A DNA stretch of 64,000 nt from Lepisosteus oculatus (lineage: Eukaryota > Chordata > Actinopteri > Semionotiformes > Lepisosteidae). This document shows positions 23,601-36,531 of this stretch, in pieces; position 1 is the stretch's first letter, and every line of letters begins with the position of its first letter. The DNA lies in NCBI RefSeq assembly GCF_040954835.1, contig NC_090703.1, positions 23,697,444-23,761,443 on the forward strand, in the 5' to 3' direction. The notes beneath the pieces are model-generated. The model saw only the letters and a program-made list of their open reading frames with translations, was not told the DNA's origin and made no database searches. A program made the translations under genes and the position numbers.

Positions 23601-26600
23601 AGCTCAACCTATTCTAGGAGTAAATTACTTTTCTGGTTGAGTTTGCCGAGTTATAAGTGACCCCTGTAAAATTTTATAGTTGATCTTCAAGCCTCCAGAT
23701 TTTGGGGTCCAGAAAACAATTTAAAAAGTCAGATTATTAATTCAAACAAGGGCTCAGTTAAGTTTATCAAGTGAGAGCACAAGTAGTATGAAGAAGAAAC
23801 TGGGATGGGAGAACCCAGACTAATCAAGGCAAAGACAAGCAGTCAATAAACTAAAAGGAATCAATTAATTTCCTTTAGTATACTGAAATAATAGAAAAGA
23901 GCAATAAGTCCAAAATGTCACGTTTTTTCAATGTGAAATGGCTACCATAGAAGCATAAATTGGTAGTTTAGAGTTACAAATCCGTTGTTAACTTTTACTA
24001 TTAAAATTGTAACGTAATTGGAATGTGACTTTGCAGTATAATGGGATTGGCTGAGAACTATGTTGTTCTCAGCCAATCCCATTATACCAAGACTTTAATC
24101 ATATCCTGCCAATCACTTGCCTGTATCAGTAAATTATTCTTTACTGTATGTTATTTCAGGGGAGTTCATCAAGCTGGCAGATTTACCTGCTCTGGTGGAT
24201 CTAGTGTTTGTAGGAAACCCCCTAGAAGAGAAATATTCTGCTGAAGGCAATTGGATAGAAGAGGCAACCAAGCGACTTCCTAAACTAAAGAAACTAGATG
24301 GTAAGTTTTAAGTAGTTACATTTTTAACTAAAAACAAAATCCATATTTAAACACCAGTGTATCCAAATAATGGAAAAATTGATTAACCTAGTTATAGTAT
24401 ATAGATATTTTAATAAATAAGCAGTCAATTATAGAACTGTCAAATAATGTAGAAAGTCACTGGTTTCAAGCTTAGCTTGACTGTGTAACTGTGTAACTGT
24501 TTTTGGTGGCACTGCAATGTGTTGGAGTGTGAACTTCAGTGCCCTCCATAAGTCTTCAAAATGGCTATTTTTTCTACATGTATATACTCAAGCAGTTTGT
24601 ATTTGAGATGAAAAGATAAATAGGAGGCAAAATTACAGAATGTCACATTTTCTGTGTTTCTCTACATATATGCTTTTTTTAACATTTTAGAATAATACTA
24701 AGTTTTGTGTTCCGTCCCCCTATTTTAGTAAGTATTGGGACAAATTAAATAACCAATGAAGTAAATTTAAGTAGAATAAAATGTATTCGACCAAAAATTT
24801 GGTTGCAGATCTTCTGCACAAAATAATTGCATCAAGCCTGTGGCCACTGCCATCACCAAACTCTTGGTTTGTTCTTATGAGATGCTTTGCCAAGTATTTG
24901 CTGCAGCCATTTACAGTTGCTGTTTGTCTTGGGATTGTTTCTGACTTCAATTTCCTTCTTAGCAAGTGAAATGCATGCCCGATTGGATTTAATTCAGGAG
25001 ATTAACTTGGCCAGTCTAAGACTTTCCACTTTTTTCTCCCCGATGAACTCCTTCATCATTGATATGTCATTGTATTGCTACAGTACATGATGAATCACCA
25101 GCCAATGAGTCTGCAGGCATTTTCTTGTACATAGGCAGAAAAGATGTTTACAGTATGTACACTTTTGAAGTTATTCTGCTGCTACAATCATTAGTAACAT
25201 CATCAATAAAGATGAGTCAGTTCCAGAAGCATCCATGTGTGTCCAAGCCTTGACTACCTCCCCATGTTTCACAGATGAAGTGGTATGCTTTGGATTATCT
25301 GCAGTTCCTTTCTCCACTTTCTTTCACCTTACCATCACTTTGGGAGAGGTTTATCTTTGGCTGAGCTCTCTCTAACACTTTGATGTAGAACTCATCTAGT
25401 GGCTCATCACTGTACTTTTAATCAAATTGTAATCTGGCCCTTTTATTTAAAAAAAATCACATCCTGATGGGAGGTTTGTGTCTTCATAATTCTGTTGTTG
25501 CAGTCTTCTGCAAACAGTAGATTGTGATATCTTCACCTCTGCACTGTGAGGGTTGCTGGTGATTTTAGCAACAGTTGTTTTAGACTTTTTCTTCACAGCA
25601 TTGATACTTTTACCATGATCAACTGTTTTCCTCAACTGACCTAGTCATCGCCGATTGCCAAGTATACCAATGGTTTCTTTCTTTTTCAAGATATTCCAAA
25701 TTATTGATTTTGCAATGCTATGCATTTTCCAGTTTCATGCTTATTTAATTCTTCTTTTCTTTCATCATCCAAATTGCTTGCTTTTCTTTCACAGACAGTT
25801 CTCTAGAGTCCATGTTGGTTTAAGTCTGCTGACTCCTAAGGCAGACTCCAAAGGGTAGAGCAAAGGTTCAATCCAACACTACACATTCACTGATCTTTTA
25901 TGTGTACATAATCAATACAACAGGAAATTCCTGACCAATAAGGAACACCTGGCAGCTAAGTGTCCCAATACTTACTCTCATCTGATATGGGGGGATTGAA
26001 CACAAAAAATGCTATTATTCTAAAATGGCACAACATGTAAGTTGTGACATCATCAATATCGCCAAATATCACTAATACTGTGGAAACATCACTAATATGT
26101 GGAAAACACTGGAGTGGAAATTTGGCGCATTCAGAGCACATAGCAGCTATACATATACAGTATACATGCACCATTACATGCATATACATGCATATACAGT
26201 ATACATGCACCATTACATTTCTAGCCAAGATAAGATTTGACTTATCTTATCAATTAATTGTGGTAAGTAATTAAAGATCAGAGGTGGAAAGAAAACCAAA
26301 TGCTTCTTCGTACCTTAAGCATTGAGATTTTCTATCCCTAGTTTACTATATCTTACTATGTCAGTAAAGTTGTTCTTAAACGCTCAGAAGCAAAAACATT
26401 ACAAATTAGATGGTTGTTGTAAGTGTATGATCCACTGGGCACTAACAAAGTCATTAACAAAATCTACATGATGCCAGTCAATTTCTTGATTAAGAGAATA
26501 CCACTATAAAATATATAGCTCTTCACCATTCTCCTTCATAATTGGCCCTTTTCACTTCATATAATTTGCCCATAGAGGACATTATTAGAAAGAGAGTTAG

Positions 26601-28334
26601 TCAGAAGAGCATGTTGATTTGGCACTGCTGTAAAAGAGCAATATTTTGGCAGTATTGTAATACTACCCCAGGCAACATCACCAGATGGCAAGCACATTGG
26701 TTCCCATGTGTGAGCCTTACACTTATGCTGTGTTTCCTGGTGTGGGCTACTAGTCACATTCAGCATTCCAGTAGTACAATACAGGATCTGTGGTCAACAG
26801 TGGCCAGGTCCAATTTAAGCATGCTCCAGTAACATGACTCAAATGAATATGGATTCAAATGTGTGCGGTCTCATTTCTACAGAAACTTACATCTAAGTCA
26901 TTTTTCATAGACAAGTGACTAAAATTTGAAGGAGTCCTTTTTTAATGATTGAAGATGCAGTAGTGGCACAGGGAATATCAGATCAAGTGTCGTCTTTGGG
27001 GTCCTACTTAATCATGGAAATTGCAAATCCCAAACATTCAGCTGCTAACACAATATACAGCACTGTACCATGCAAATGGTACCTCTGCATGTTACAGATT
27101 CTCTGGAATACATTGAATACATTTAAATATAAATAAATACATTTAAATTAAATATAGACATAAAAATGTGAAACAGCAAGCACAGGTGGACCGGGTTCTC
27201 CTTGTCTGAGTTAAGCATTATATTTTTCATAAAGAGAATGTACATTATAGCATAAATGAACACCTTCCACGTCCATTTCTATTTGTACTTAACCTGATGA
27301 TTAAAACCAAATTAATGTCTGGGTCTTTAATTTCAGTGAAACAAATTAATAGTGTACATAATATGCTTTGGTGTGTGGTGGTATTTTTTGTTAGGTCTCT
27401 GAGACTATGTGACTCTGTTATCCAACCACTGTACTGAAATTATGGTATTGAAAGCAATGCCAGAATACTTCTAATTAATTTCTGGACATGTAAGAAGTAT
27501 TTCAGACTTTTTTAATTATTTTAAGTGGGTAGCACTTTATTTGAATTTGATTTTATGTACGTACAGTATCATGACATTTTGACTGAACTGCTGATTGGTT
27601 TACCAGACAAATTTGTTTGACCTCAAGGATATGATCATGACTTGTTTAACTCACTTTTCATTCTTCTGATAACCTAGTTTAGCTCTTTTTTTGCCACATG
27701 CTGTGTCAAAGAACTGCTGACAATATTGTTTAACCATAAAATAGACAATACAAACATTTGTATACCTTCTTAAACAATATATGTTAAAGTTATCTAAAAC
27801 ACAAGCAATGTTAAGTACTTTTCTTAGCCAGAATTAGATCAATTTAATCAATAATGGTAATTATGGTTTAAAGATAATTGTGCTACTTGAAAAATAAATA
27901 CCACAAAACTTCAGCCATAATCATACACAATTCTGAATGTTATTAAAGGGTGAAATGTAACCTCTGTTGAGGTGTTTTGCTAAACCTGTACAGTATGTTC
28001 ACATTCAAGTAAAACATGACCAATAAATATCAGACTGCTTCCACTTTTATCAGTGATGAAAAACTATGTAAGACTTGTTTTCAATGTTGGAGTATTGAGT
28101 TGTCCGTTTTCAGCAATGATGTAAAAATTGATAAAATGAAAGGGGCCAAAAATGGTTCAGTATTATAGTCAAGCACATTGATGGATAACCATGTGGCAAG
28201 GCTACATTAAATAAATACATTAAATAAATTAGCTTGATCTGAACACCAATATGATTCCTCAACCAATATATTCATTTTCTTTAGGAAACCCAGTTATCAA
28301 ACAGGATGAAGAGGAAGGAGATGGAGAAAGCTAA
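17694..28334 (+). CDS. dnal1: Dynein axonemal light chain 1 (LC1), leucine-rich repeat protein of outer dynein arms
   Basis: Binds the motor head of the gamma-type outer-arm dynein heavy chain in motile cilia and links it to the microtubule. Eight coding exons: 17694-17696, 19512-19550, 20952-21061, 21961-22016, 22859-22914, 23311-23437, 24160-24300, 28285-28334. All have GT-AG borders and compatible phases, giving 193 aa against 190 in human. Exon 1 contributes only the ATG. Residues 2-14 read [13 protein letters not shown]. Leucine-rich repeats run from about 50 to 150 ([64 protein letters not shown]). Asn150, the residue changed in a human ciliary dyskinesia family, is present. The C-terminus is acidic ([10 protein letters not shown]). 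Intron 7 (about 4 kb) holds a Tc1/mariner-like element. An X-box-like site lies just upstream. The call is firm. Confidence 0.97.
22697..22719. repeat. Perfect short palindrome in DNAL1 intron 4
   Basis: Two 11-base arms (ctgtcatagat and its exact reverse complement) around one base. It lies 139 bp before exon 5. Confidence 0.8.
24037..24086. repeat. Perfect 22-bp inverted repeat in DNAL1 intron 6
   Basis: Arms 24037-24058 and 24065-24086 are exact reverse complements with a 6-base loop (tatgtt). Key arm bases are gggattggctgagaac. It ends 73 bp before exon 7, so it would form a strong hairpin in the pre-mRNA close to the branch-point region. Confidence 0.9.
24538..26030. mobile_element. Degraded Tc1/mariner-like DNA transposon in DNAL1 intron 7
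   Basis: The left end starts agtgccctccataagtcttc. Part of it (about 24690-24742, gtaagtattgggaca) recurs as the reverse complement near 25966-26030 (tgtcccaatacttac), giving terminal inverted repeats. Inside, the minus strand at 25447-25635 encodes a fragment like a Tc1 transposase N-terminal helix-turn-helix (SKTTVAKI, then [17 protein letters not shown]). The catalytic domain is not readable. The right boundary is approximate. A related fragment lies at about 53930-54650. Confidence 0.65.
25447..25635 (-). pseudogene. Tc1-like transposase fragment
   Basis: 62 codons with the helix-turn-helix region typical of Tc1-family transposases ([32 protein letters not shown]). No DDE catalytic residues follow in frame. 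It belongs to the element at 24538-26030. Confidence 0.55.
26152..26218. repeat. Direct repeat, period 39 bp
   Basis: A 28-base unit containing tacagtatacatgcaccatt occurs exactly at 26152 and 26191. It lies in DNAL1 intron 7, right of the Tc1-like element. Confidence 0.8.
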
Positions 28335-30900
28335 TTAAAAGCCGTGGCTTAAAATCTTTTTTTATGTTATGTTTAAAGTTTTTTTTATTATTTTTACAGT
28401 TTTTTTTAATTGTTATAGCACCAGTACACTTTCATTGGACACTCCATGACCAATTGGTCTTTTTGCTATTTATAAAATATGTATATGGAATCAACCAACT
28501 GCACTAGAGGCCTGATTCAAGGACAAGGAACAAGCAAGTATTAACTATTTGGTGTTCTGTCAACTCTCAGCTAGTTCAGGAAGCATTAATTTAAAGAATG
28601 CACTGTTTTTTTCTGGTCACATAAGCACATTTAGCATAAACTGGATACACCAGTTTCAGTATCACTTTTGATTTACATGTCTGGATGCTGTAATCAGTGA
28701 ATTTATAGAAATGGTTGCCTCTTACTTACTTGAACAAGATTCGCTTTCACAGCAATTTCATATGCACAGTAATCTACCATATGTTAGTTTTGATAAATGT
28801 GCTTAAATTAAAATATTGAGTTTCCAGTGACACTTCAAAACCCCAACATGTCCAGTTTGATTTATTAGAGGCATATCATAAGCAAAATGTGGTTTGGGTC
28901 ATGACTATTTTTTCCATTATTGACTATGAGAGTAAAGGCTGCTCAAAACTACCTTTTATGTTTATGAAGACAGTTGGCATGGATCAATTTCTCCATGTTG
29001 CAGCAAACCTGACTTTCACGGAGCCTAGTAGGGGTCAAATTTTAGTACATTGCTACAATGTGCTGACTGTATTATGCTTCTGTCTTGAAGCTTGTGCTGG
29101 TTTAACCTAGTTAAAGGACAACCTCACTGTCCATCATTGGCATGTACAAATTTACTTAATGTGTACAACAGTGATCAAAGAACCTCTAAAGTGAATGAAA
29201 AAGGTGAATCACTTTAGAGTTTTACAGTGAATGCAGTCTCATCTTTTTTTTTTTCTGTGAACATGTCAGGAATGACAAATGTAGCCCATGTTCAAAGCAT
29301 GGTTGTCTGTTAAATGGGATGGAATGTACAACACATTTATGACATACTAAACACACTGTTCAATTCACATAAGTTTAATTCCTACTTTTTCACCTTTTAT
29401 TACAACTTATTAAGGAAGACCTTGGGGTGTTATCCTGCCTACTGTCAGTTAAATGGTGTTTCACTTTGGTGCACTGCATTAACAAATGTCTGAGAGCAAG
29501 AAAAAAAGTTTATTTTGTGAAAGAAAAAAAAATCTATAGAATTGTTTACTTGTTAGATTGAAGAAAATATTATTTATAAAGTGATTTTTACTGGCTTGTA
29601 ATAAATTATTAGATGAAGTATTTGTATAAATAAATATACAAGTTGAATGGCTATGTAAATAACACAGGTTGGATTGCTAGAGTGATCTATGTTCTATGTT
29701 TACATTAAATGTTTTTAAATTAACATTGTTCTGTGTTGTTTTTTCCTTGCATTCTGTAAAAAATGCAGTAGGTTATGTCATTTCTACATAGATTTAACTT
29801 TAAATCATTATTAAGCAGCATTATTTAACTTTGTTTCCTATACTGTTTACTGAAAAATAATCTTCAGAGGTGATCAATTTAGGTCCTTTCACCTGCAGTG
29901 ACAGACACCTTTATACTCTTAAATTACCATAAAGTCTTTAAGAATTTTAACTAAGTGGCTTTAAAAGCAAGTGTTGAAATCTGAAAGCCCTACTGAACCA
30001 AAAGATCTGTATTATTTTTGCTAAAGTACAATATCTATTTCATAGAAATGTTAAGTGTCAATGCATGTATTTAATATTTGAAGGTTTGCTCAGAGAGAAA
30101 ATGAAGCTTTAAAGAATGAGACAGATATATAAATTGAACATAATTTTATTTCTGTAGAATATCAGTACAATATTACTACTATAGGAGGTGTTGTGTAAAC
30201 CAGTGATTTTTTGTATTCTGAATTAAAAGACCCCAAGGTAGAAGTGTATCTGAAATACTTTGTGTTGAATTTAGAATATAATTGTCAAATGCCAACTGTT
30301 TATGTTTGAGCCATAGGCACTACAATACAGTAGTTAAGTTAGTTAAGAATAAAATGCAAGAATGTAAGAAAATGCTTTTTGTCTGTGGATTATTATATAA
30401 TACTGCTGTGTATCCAGTATCCATATTAGCCTGTATAAGTACAGCTGTTCATATATTTTGTATCAAACTTTGTTTGATAGCTGCAGGTAATATCAAAACA
30501 TTATGTAATTTTAAACAGTTACTTTATGTTATAGCTCTTATTTAAATTGCTTTCCCCAGATAATCACACTTTGGGCTCTTGGGCTGTTATATAAGATGCA
30601 TTCTATAGGATGTATTGCTGACAGAATCTACACCATTTTTTTGTATGTCTGTAAATGAAAATCCACCCTTTGTTAAAAAGTTTGAAATATTTAGTTCCTT
30701 GTTGTGACTTACATACAGCAGCAGTTCATTAAACAGAGGTAGTACATACAGCTGTATAAAAGGAGTCCTTTTCTTTTGATATTAGATTTATTCTCTCCAT
30801 AGAATTACAATAACTACGCTATATTATTAAATAATCAATGTTAAAGATATTTCACATGCTGTTCATAGTTTTAATAAAGACTTTTCATTTTGTTAAAACA
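28335..30900 (+). other. DNAL1 3' UTR and downstream region
   Basis: AT-rich sequence after the DNAL1 stop. AATAAA signals occur at 29600-29605 and 30873-30878, among others. Which one ends the transcript cannot be told. I see no further coding exon here. Confidence 0.5.
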
Positions 30901-31041
30901 CAAAACTTTTTTAAGTACTTAATGATTCTTTCAATCTCATTTCCTGATACAGTACATTGATTTTGTATTAGAACAATATTTTCTTGTTTTAATATTTAAT
31001 ATATTTATAATGATGTTAAATACAATGTGTATTTAAACTTT

Positions 31042-31425
31042 TCCATCTGTCCATTTTCTAACTGTTTTATCTAATACAGGGTTGTTTGGTAGTGAGATCC
31101 TGGCCCAGCAAGTAACAGGAGCAAGGCATTATAAACCCTGAAAAAGACATCAGTCCATCACAGAGCACTTATACTGTAGACACAAATACTCACACCAGGG
31201 CAAGTTTTTTTTCCACAGAAACCAATTACCCAGGTGAACCACAGCCTTTGACACCAGTATGTCTTTAGACTGTGGGAAGAAACCAGAGCACCTCGAAGGA
31301 ATCCCAAGCAACCAAGGACAGAACATACAAAATCAACACCGATAGCAAACCAGTTGTGGAATTGAACCAAGGGCCCCAGCACTGTGAGGCAGACATGCTA
31401 ACCACTGTGCCACTGTACAGCCTTT
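31042..31425 (-). repeat. tRNA-derived SINE, reverse orientation
   Basis: Starts tccatctgtccattttctaa, passes tatgtctttagactgtggga and ends ctaaccactgtgccactgta, the reverse of the tRNA-like head. Same family as 4505. Confidence 0.75.
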
Positions 31426-31469
31426 TAAACAGTCCCATTTTCAATAATATTTTGGCGCCCTGATTGATC

Positions 31470-31828
31470 AGTGTGTCTAAATTACCTTCCATATGTACAG
31501 TGTGTGGTCCTGCAACAGCCTGGCATCTCATCCAGGGTGCAGTCCCTCTTTTTCCCTTGTGTCTGCCTCACCTTCTTTAAGGATAAGACACTAACCTGGA
31601 GAACAGATACACCTGGGGAGTTTATGTTCTCTCCATGTTTTTGTGATTTTCCTTTTACATACTGGTAGGTTAATTGGCTTCTGGAAAAAAATGGCCTTGG
31701 TCTGAGTGGGTGTGAGTGTGTCTGTCTGTGTGCGCCCTATAATGGACTGGAGTATCCTGCCTTGCACTCTGTGCTTGCTGGAATATTTTATATATATATA
31801 TTAAAGCAGTCAGAAAATGGATGGATAG
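31470..31828 (+). repeat. tRNA-derived SINE relative, plus orientation, head lost
   Basis: Contains tggagaacagatacacctgg, catactggtaggttaattgg, and the tail gcagtcagaaaatggatgga. It lies nearly head-to-head with the minus copy at 31042, giving a loose inverted pair about 50 bp apart. Confidence 0.65.
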
Positions 31829-32725
31829 ATTTTTTTCAATTAATATAATCCCCCTAAAATGTAATCCTGGTGTCAACCTTTATAATAATGTGTAACGCCA
31901 AAGGGAAAATGCTGTCGTTGAGATACTGTTCTAAAATAGAGGTTCTATTAGGTGCTGCATTGCACTGTAGTGATAATGTCTTTTAGAAAATTGTAAGAGA
32001 GTAAAATGTATTTTTTTATGCAGAGAATAATTTCTCAAATTCTTCCTAGTTGAAATGTTTACTAATTTATAATGTTTGTCTTTTAAATTCCCTGACATAG
32101 ACAACTTCAGTACTGCTTCATCATTTGTATTCCAATTACCTTTTTTTCAGTGTTGAACACATGTTCTTTCTTTGCCTTAAGTTATAACAGAGCTCTACCT
32201 TCCTGTGCTTTTAACCTCCAGAAGAAAGGTTATCCCCACTACATCCTTCCTTCTCACATATGCTAAATGAGGATCCATGTCAGGTTAATGTCTCAGTACT
32301 CAGTAAATTCTTTTTGAAATATTTACCATTTCAAAAATAATTTGTTATTATTAAGTTCTTCTCCTGTGATAGCCATAATTGAGCACAGCCTGTTAGATAA
32401 GACACTCTTTTTGACTTTTACTCCTGGTGAGCCTGTGGAGAGCCTGCAGTCTCTGAACAATAAACTGCTTGTGCTTCAGCTCCCACTGTGCTGGCCCACT
32501 GATTCTATTTCATTTTCAAACTATTGCTTGACATTACAAAACAATGCCATCACAGAAAACCTGAAACATTAAATTATCAAGCATTCAAAATGGGGACAAA
32601 AGAAATCAGAGAATTAATGTCAGTTCAAAATGTGTTTTCTATCAGTCAGATTGACCTACAGGACTGGAGCTTGCAGGCACCAACAAAGTTAACTATTTAA
32701 GTATTGTAATATAAAAAGCAGATAC
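31829..32725. other. Intergenic DNA, nothing recognised
   Basis: AT-rich; no gene or named repeat seen. Confidence 0.45.
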
Positions 32726-33644
32726 TTTCAGAATCAGAATCACATTTATTTGCCAAGTACATTTCATGTACAAGGAAAGTACTCTGGTGTATTTGATGCT
32801 GCAAAAACATATACACAAACAAGACAACAGACATCATTAAAACAGTGCACTTATTGTATGACGGGGAATTCTGGTTAAGCAAAAAATACATATCTAGAAA
32901 AGAAACTGTAACCTGTGTGGGAGGGGTCATCAGCAATCTTTCCTTCCCACTTGCTCTGGAACTGTACAAATTTCAAATGGAGGGCACATGACAGGCAATG
33001 ACCCTCTTCACAAAATGAACGAAACACACTGCAGTTAGCCTTTGGAGCTTGGAGCTGACAGATTCTTTGCAAAACCAAGCAGTTATAGAGGCAGTTATAA
33101 TGCACTCAATAATATCTCTGTAAAACTGCTTTAGAATTGGTTTAGTGACACTAATGTTTTTCAGTTGGGGCAAAAAGTATATTCTCTGTTGTTCTTTCTT
33201 TGTGATACTGGTGATATTCATGTTCCATTTAAGGATACTGGCAATCATAGCTCATAAACTCATGGCAATCATAAAAGGACTTTACCACCCTCACAGCCAC
33301 ATCTTTGTTTACCAGGGGGAGTGGTTTGGGGGAATCAACCACCATTTCTACTGTTTTAAGGGTATTAAACTCGGAGTGGTTTTTAGCACACAATGAAACC
33401 AAACAACTCATCTTGTACATGGTCTCATCATCAAGGGCAATGTAATTGACAAACTTAACTATTTTGACAGAAGAGTCGCTAGAGGTTCAGTTGTTGGTGA
33501 ACAAGGAAAAGAGGAAAAGGAAAACACATATCCTTGAAGTACACCAGTATTTACAAACAGTCTGACAAATAAATGCTTAGCCACACCTGGTGACTTCTAT
33601 CTGTGAAAGGATCAAAATCCACTGGCAGATGGAACATTTAATTA

Positions 33645-33682
33645 CATTTAATACTATCATTCTGGAATGATAGTATTAAATG
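33645..33682. repeat. Perfect 17-bp inverted repeat
   Basis: catttaatactatcatt at 33645-33661 and its exact reverse complement at 33666-33682, with a 4-base loop (ctgg). It lies within the LINE remnant. Confidence 0.9.
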
Positions 33683-34300
33683 CAGAACTACAATCTTTGC
33701 ATACACACCTGTGGATTCTAAGTGTTGAAAAATGTAATGAAGATCCACGTTAACGGCATCATCCACTGACCTGTTTATATGTGTGCTTATATACACACTG
33801 TAGAAAATTGAGCTGTGAAATAGTTTTGAGATAACAAAGTATCATAAATTTGAAAGTCTTCATTATGAAGCAGTAAGAGCAATTGATCTATAGTCATTAA
33901 GACAAGCTATTTTGTCCTTCTTTGGTACAGTAACAATAGTGGAGGATTTAAAGCAGGCAGGATGTTACAATGATGAATGGCTAAATATATCAGTGAACAC
34001 CTCTGAGGTCTGAATAATGTCTCGATGTAGCAGAAGAGTCCAGGTCTAATTTCTTTCATGCAGTTCTGTCTTGCAAAGAGCTTTTGAATTTCCCATTCTT
34101 TGATTATTAGAGAAGGCTGGAGAGGAGAGGGGCAGCTTGAGAACTCAATGTGTGCTACTCGTGGCTGAAAGGAAGAGGGAAGAAATGAGGGCAATGAGGT
34201 AGTAGAAATTGATGAGGTAATCAGAATGCAGGGGCTATGATCATTGTTAAAGAGCCTCTGTTTTTCCAAACCTCAGTAAAACCTACTCAGTCTATCTGGC

Positions 34301-34875
34301 AGAGACTAGTTAGCCATAACATTGGGAGGTTTCTTTTTATAATTTGTGATGATCTGAAGGCTCCTCCAAAGAGCAGTGGGGTTATTTTCTAACTACTGTT
34401 CTAATTTATTCCTATATTGGACTTTTGTATGTTTAATTACTTTGCTGAGTTGACATAGCTCTTCTGTAGTTCTCACTGTCTCCATTCCTATAAACCTGTT
34501 ATTTTATTGTGTGCAGGTTTCTTAGCGCTTTAGTAAACCATGACTTACTGTATCAATATTGCACCTGACAAAAAAGATTTAGAGACAGAGACTAGTTAGC
34601 CATAACATTGGGAGGTTTCTTTTATATAATTTGTGATGATCTGAAGGCTCCTCCAAAGAGCAGTGGGGTTATTTTCTAACCACTGTTCTAATTTATTCCT
34701 ATATTGGACTTTTGTATGTTTAATTACTTTGCTGAGTTGGCACACAGTAGCTCTTCTGTAGTTCTCACTGTCTCCATTCCTATAAACCTGTTATTGTATT
34801 GTGTGCAGGTTTCTTAGCATTTTAGTAAACCATGACTTACCGTATCAATATTGCACCTGACAAAAAAGATTTAGA
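34301..34875. repeat. Tandem duplication, unit about 286 bp
   Basis: agagactagttagccataac begins at 34301 and again at 34587, and the two units stay nearly identical to the aaaaaagatttaga end near 34875. Differences are few (for example an extra cacagta-type insertion near 34743). The duplicated sequence is LINE linker-region DNA in minus orientation. Confidence 0.9.
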
Positions 34876-34955
34876 TGGAGTACAAGTGTTCTGACTGAAT
34901 CTCATATAAGAACTGACCACATTAATATATCCATCAATGCTGTCACTTCCATTTG

Positions 34956-35228
34956 TCACTTTGAAACTTTAACAAGAGCTCTTTCTGTGCTATGCCAAGA
35001 ATGAAAGTTTAATTGTGATGACTCAGAAAGCTCTTTAATGGCAAGGTAATCACTCAGCTCTACAGAAGCTAGACTTACCAAAAATAGCGATCTTGAAATG
35101 GGCCTATAATTACCTTTTATGCCAGGATCAAGATGAGGTGCCTTCAGTGGAACTTGGAGCTGTAGCTTGTTTAACAACAGATGATACTCTCTAAGATCAA
35201 TGATCAATTTGTCATTTTTATTAGACAA
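34956..35228 (-). pseudogene. Reverse-transcriptase fragment of a second LINE
   Basis: An open minus-strand stretch with an early RT block: APHLDPGIKGNYRPIS, then LSDYLAIKELSESSQLNFHS and STERALVKVSK. The NYRPIS motif and the STE-AL-V-V motif are standard for LINE RTs. It appears to come from a different family than the element at 32729-34900. Confidence 0.7.
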
Positions 35229-36531
35229 GACATAATTGCAGAAAGGCAGGAGTATGGCAAAGGATAAGGATCAAAGAAGTGCAAGGAGCAAAAGACAAAG
35301 GACTAGAAGTAATCAGAAGTAATTTGCACAAATATATGTAAGGAAGCATCACTATAAAGAGCAGTGTCATTTAAGAGTGGATTTCTGTAGCAATGACCAA
35401 ATGTCACAGAATTCTAGAAATGCATTATTTGTTTGATGAAGTTAGGGAGAGGATGCAAATAGTTCAAGATGAAATAACCAGTTTCTCAGTGTAGAATTGA
35501 TGCCTATTATTATCACAACTGTCTTTTATCATCTTTTATCATCAGATTTAGCTGTGTGGAAATCATTTAAGCTTTTTCAATTCTGAGTCCTCATCCCATG
35601 TGTGAATACCAGTCACTGGTACACACTAAAAGGGAACAAAAAGGAAGATAAATGAGTATTAAAGAAATACAAAGTCTGTAGATAAACATAACCTATTTTA
35701 CAAACTGAAAGTACAGGAAATTAAGAAGTGACAATGGAAATGTGATTACAACATAGGAATAAATTAAGGCATAACTGCTACCATTATCAGAAAAATGCCA
35801 GGGCATATTTTTGTGTTAAGACAAAGGAACATAAAACATCTTGATTATCCTGTCAATGTGTTTGTTAGTAATCTGTTGATCTCTGTTATAAGAGATTATT
35901 ATTATAACACACTGTGTTTGTCTTGCCTTTAAAGCCATAGGTTATGTAGGTTCCAGCTTTCTGAACTCTTTCAGGTGCAATCTCGTGTTTTGTACTTTGA
36001 CAGCACAACTGAGCAGAGTATGACCAGTCTGTAAAATATATGCATTACATGATTTTCAAGTGACCTCACGTGATTTGATTATGTTATGCTGATAAACCAA
36101 TAATAAGGGTTAATTGCTTAGCCCTGGCTGATAAGTTTGACATTTTACAGCAGTGTGTAGAGTAGCCGTTAGAATTTGTGTTTGGAAGGTCGTAAGTTCT
36201 AAATCTAAGCACCTGTTATACCCTTGAGTTAAGTACTGTATTTCATTTAAATTGTAAATTTGGGAATTTTTAGAATTCAACATTTAAAAAAGCAGGACCA
36301 TGATCGGAGCAAGGTATTGACTTTCTTAAATCCTCACCCTGCGGTGTACAGAAAAGAACGTTGATAAAATGTTACCAAATTGCAAATAAAAAACAGTACA
36401 ATTACAAAACAGAAGACGAAAAGCCAAGACAGGGGGCGCGCTAGGGAAATCAACAGTTTTATGTTCGAGCTTGACTGCTCTGTTTTGTCTTGTCTTTTTG
36501 CTTCTTTCATTATACGGAAGTTTTACACAGC
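35229..36531. other. Intergenic DNA before TEDC1
   Basis: No gene seen. The last 250 bp become GC-richer (cagggggcgcgctaggg near 36430) as the TEDC1 promoter is approached. Confidence 0.45.

Larger units (their letters stand above)
32729..34900 (-). mobile_element. L2-like LINE remnant, minus strand
   Basis: The 3' end (gaatcagaatcacatttatt, near 32730) is the common tail of these fish LINEs. Going up the minus strand, decayed RT pieces appear in order. 32973-33248 has the C-terminal region (ITKKEQQRIYFLPQLKN, then KPILKQFYRDII). 33229-33420 has an LNTLKTVEM-like piece. 33907-34269 holds the block before the RT core ([10 protein letters not shown]) and an LPDRLSRFY-like linker. Many stops and shifts; clearly dead. 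Confidence 0.7.

Noticed and set aside
23257..23640. 127-codon frame including DNAL1 exon 6
   Set aside because: It reads through the exon 6 donor into intron; only 23311-23437 is coding.
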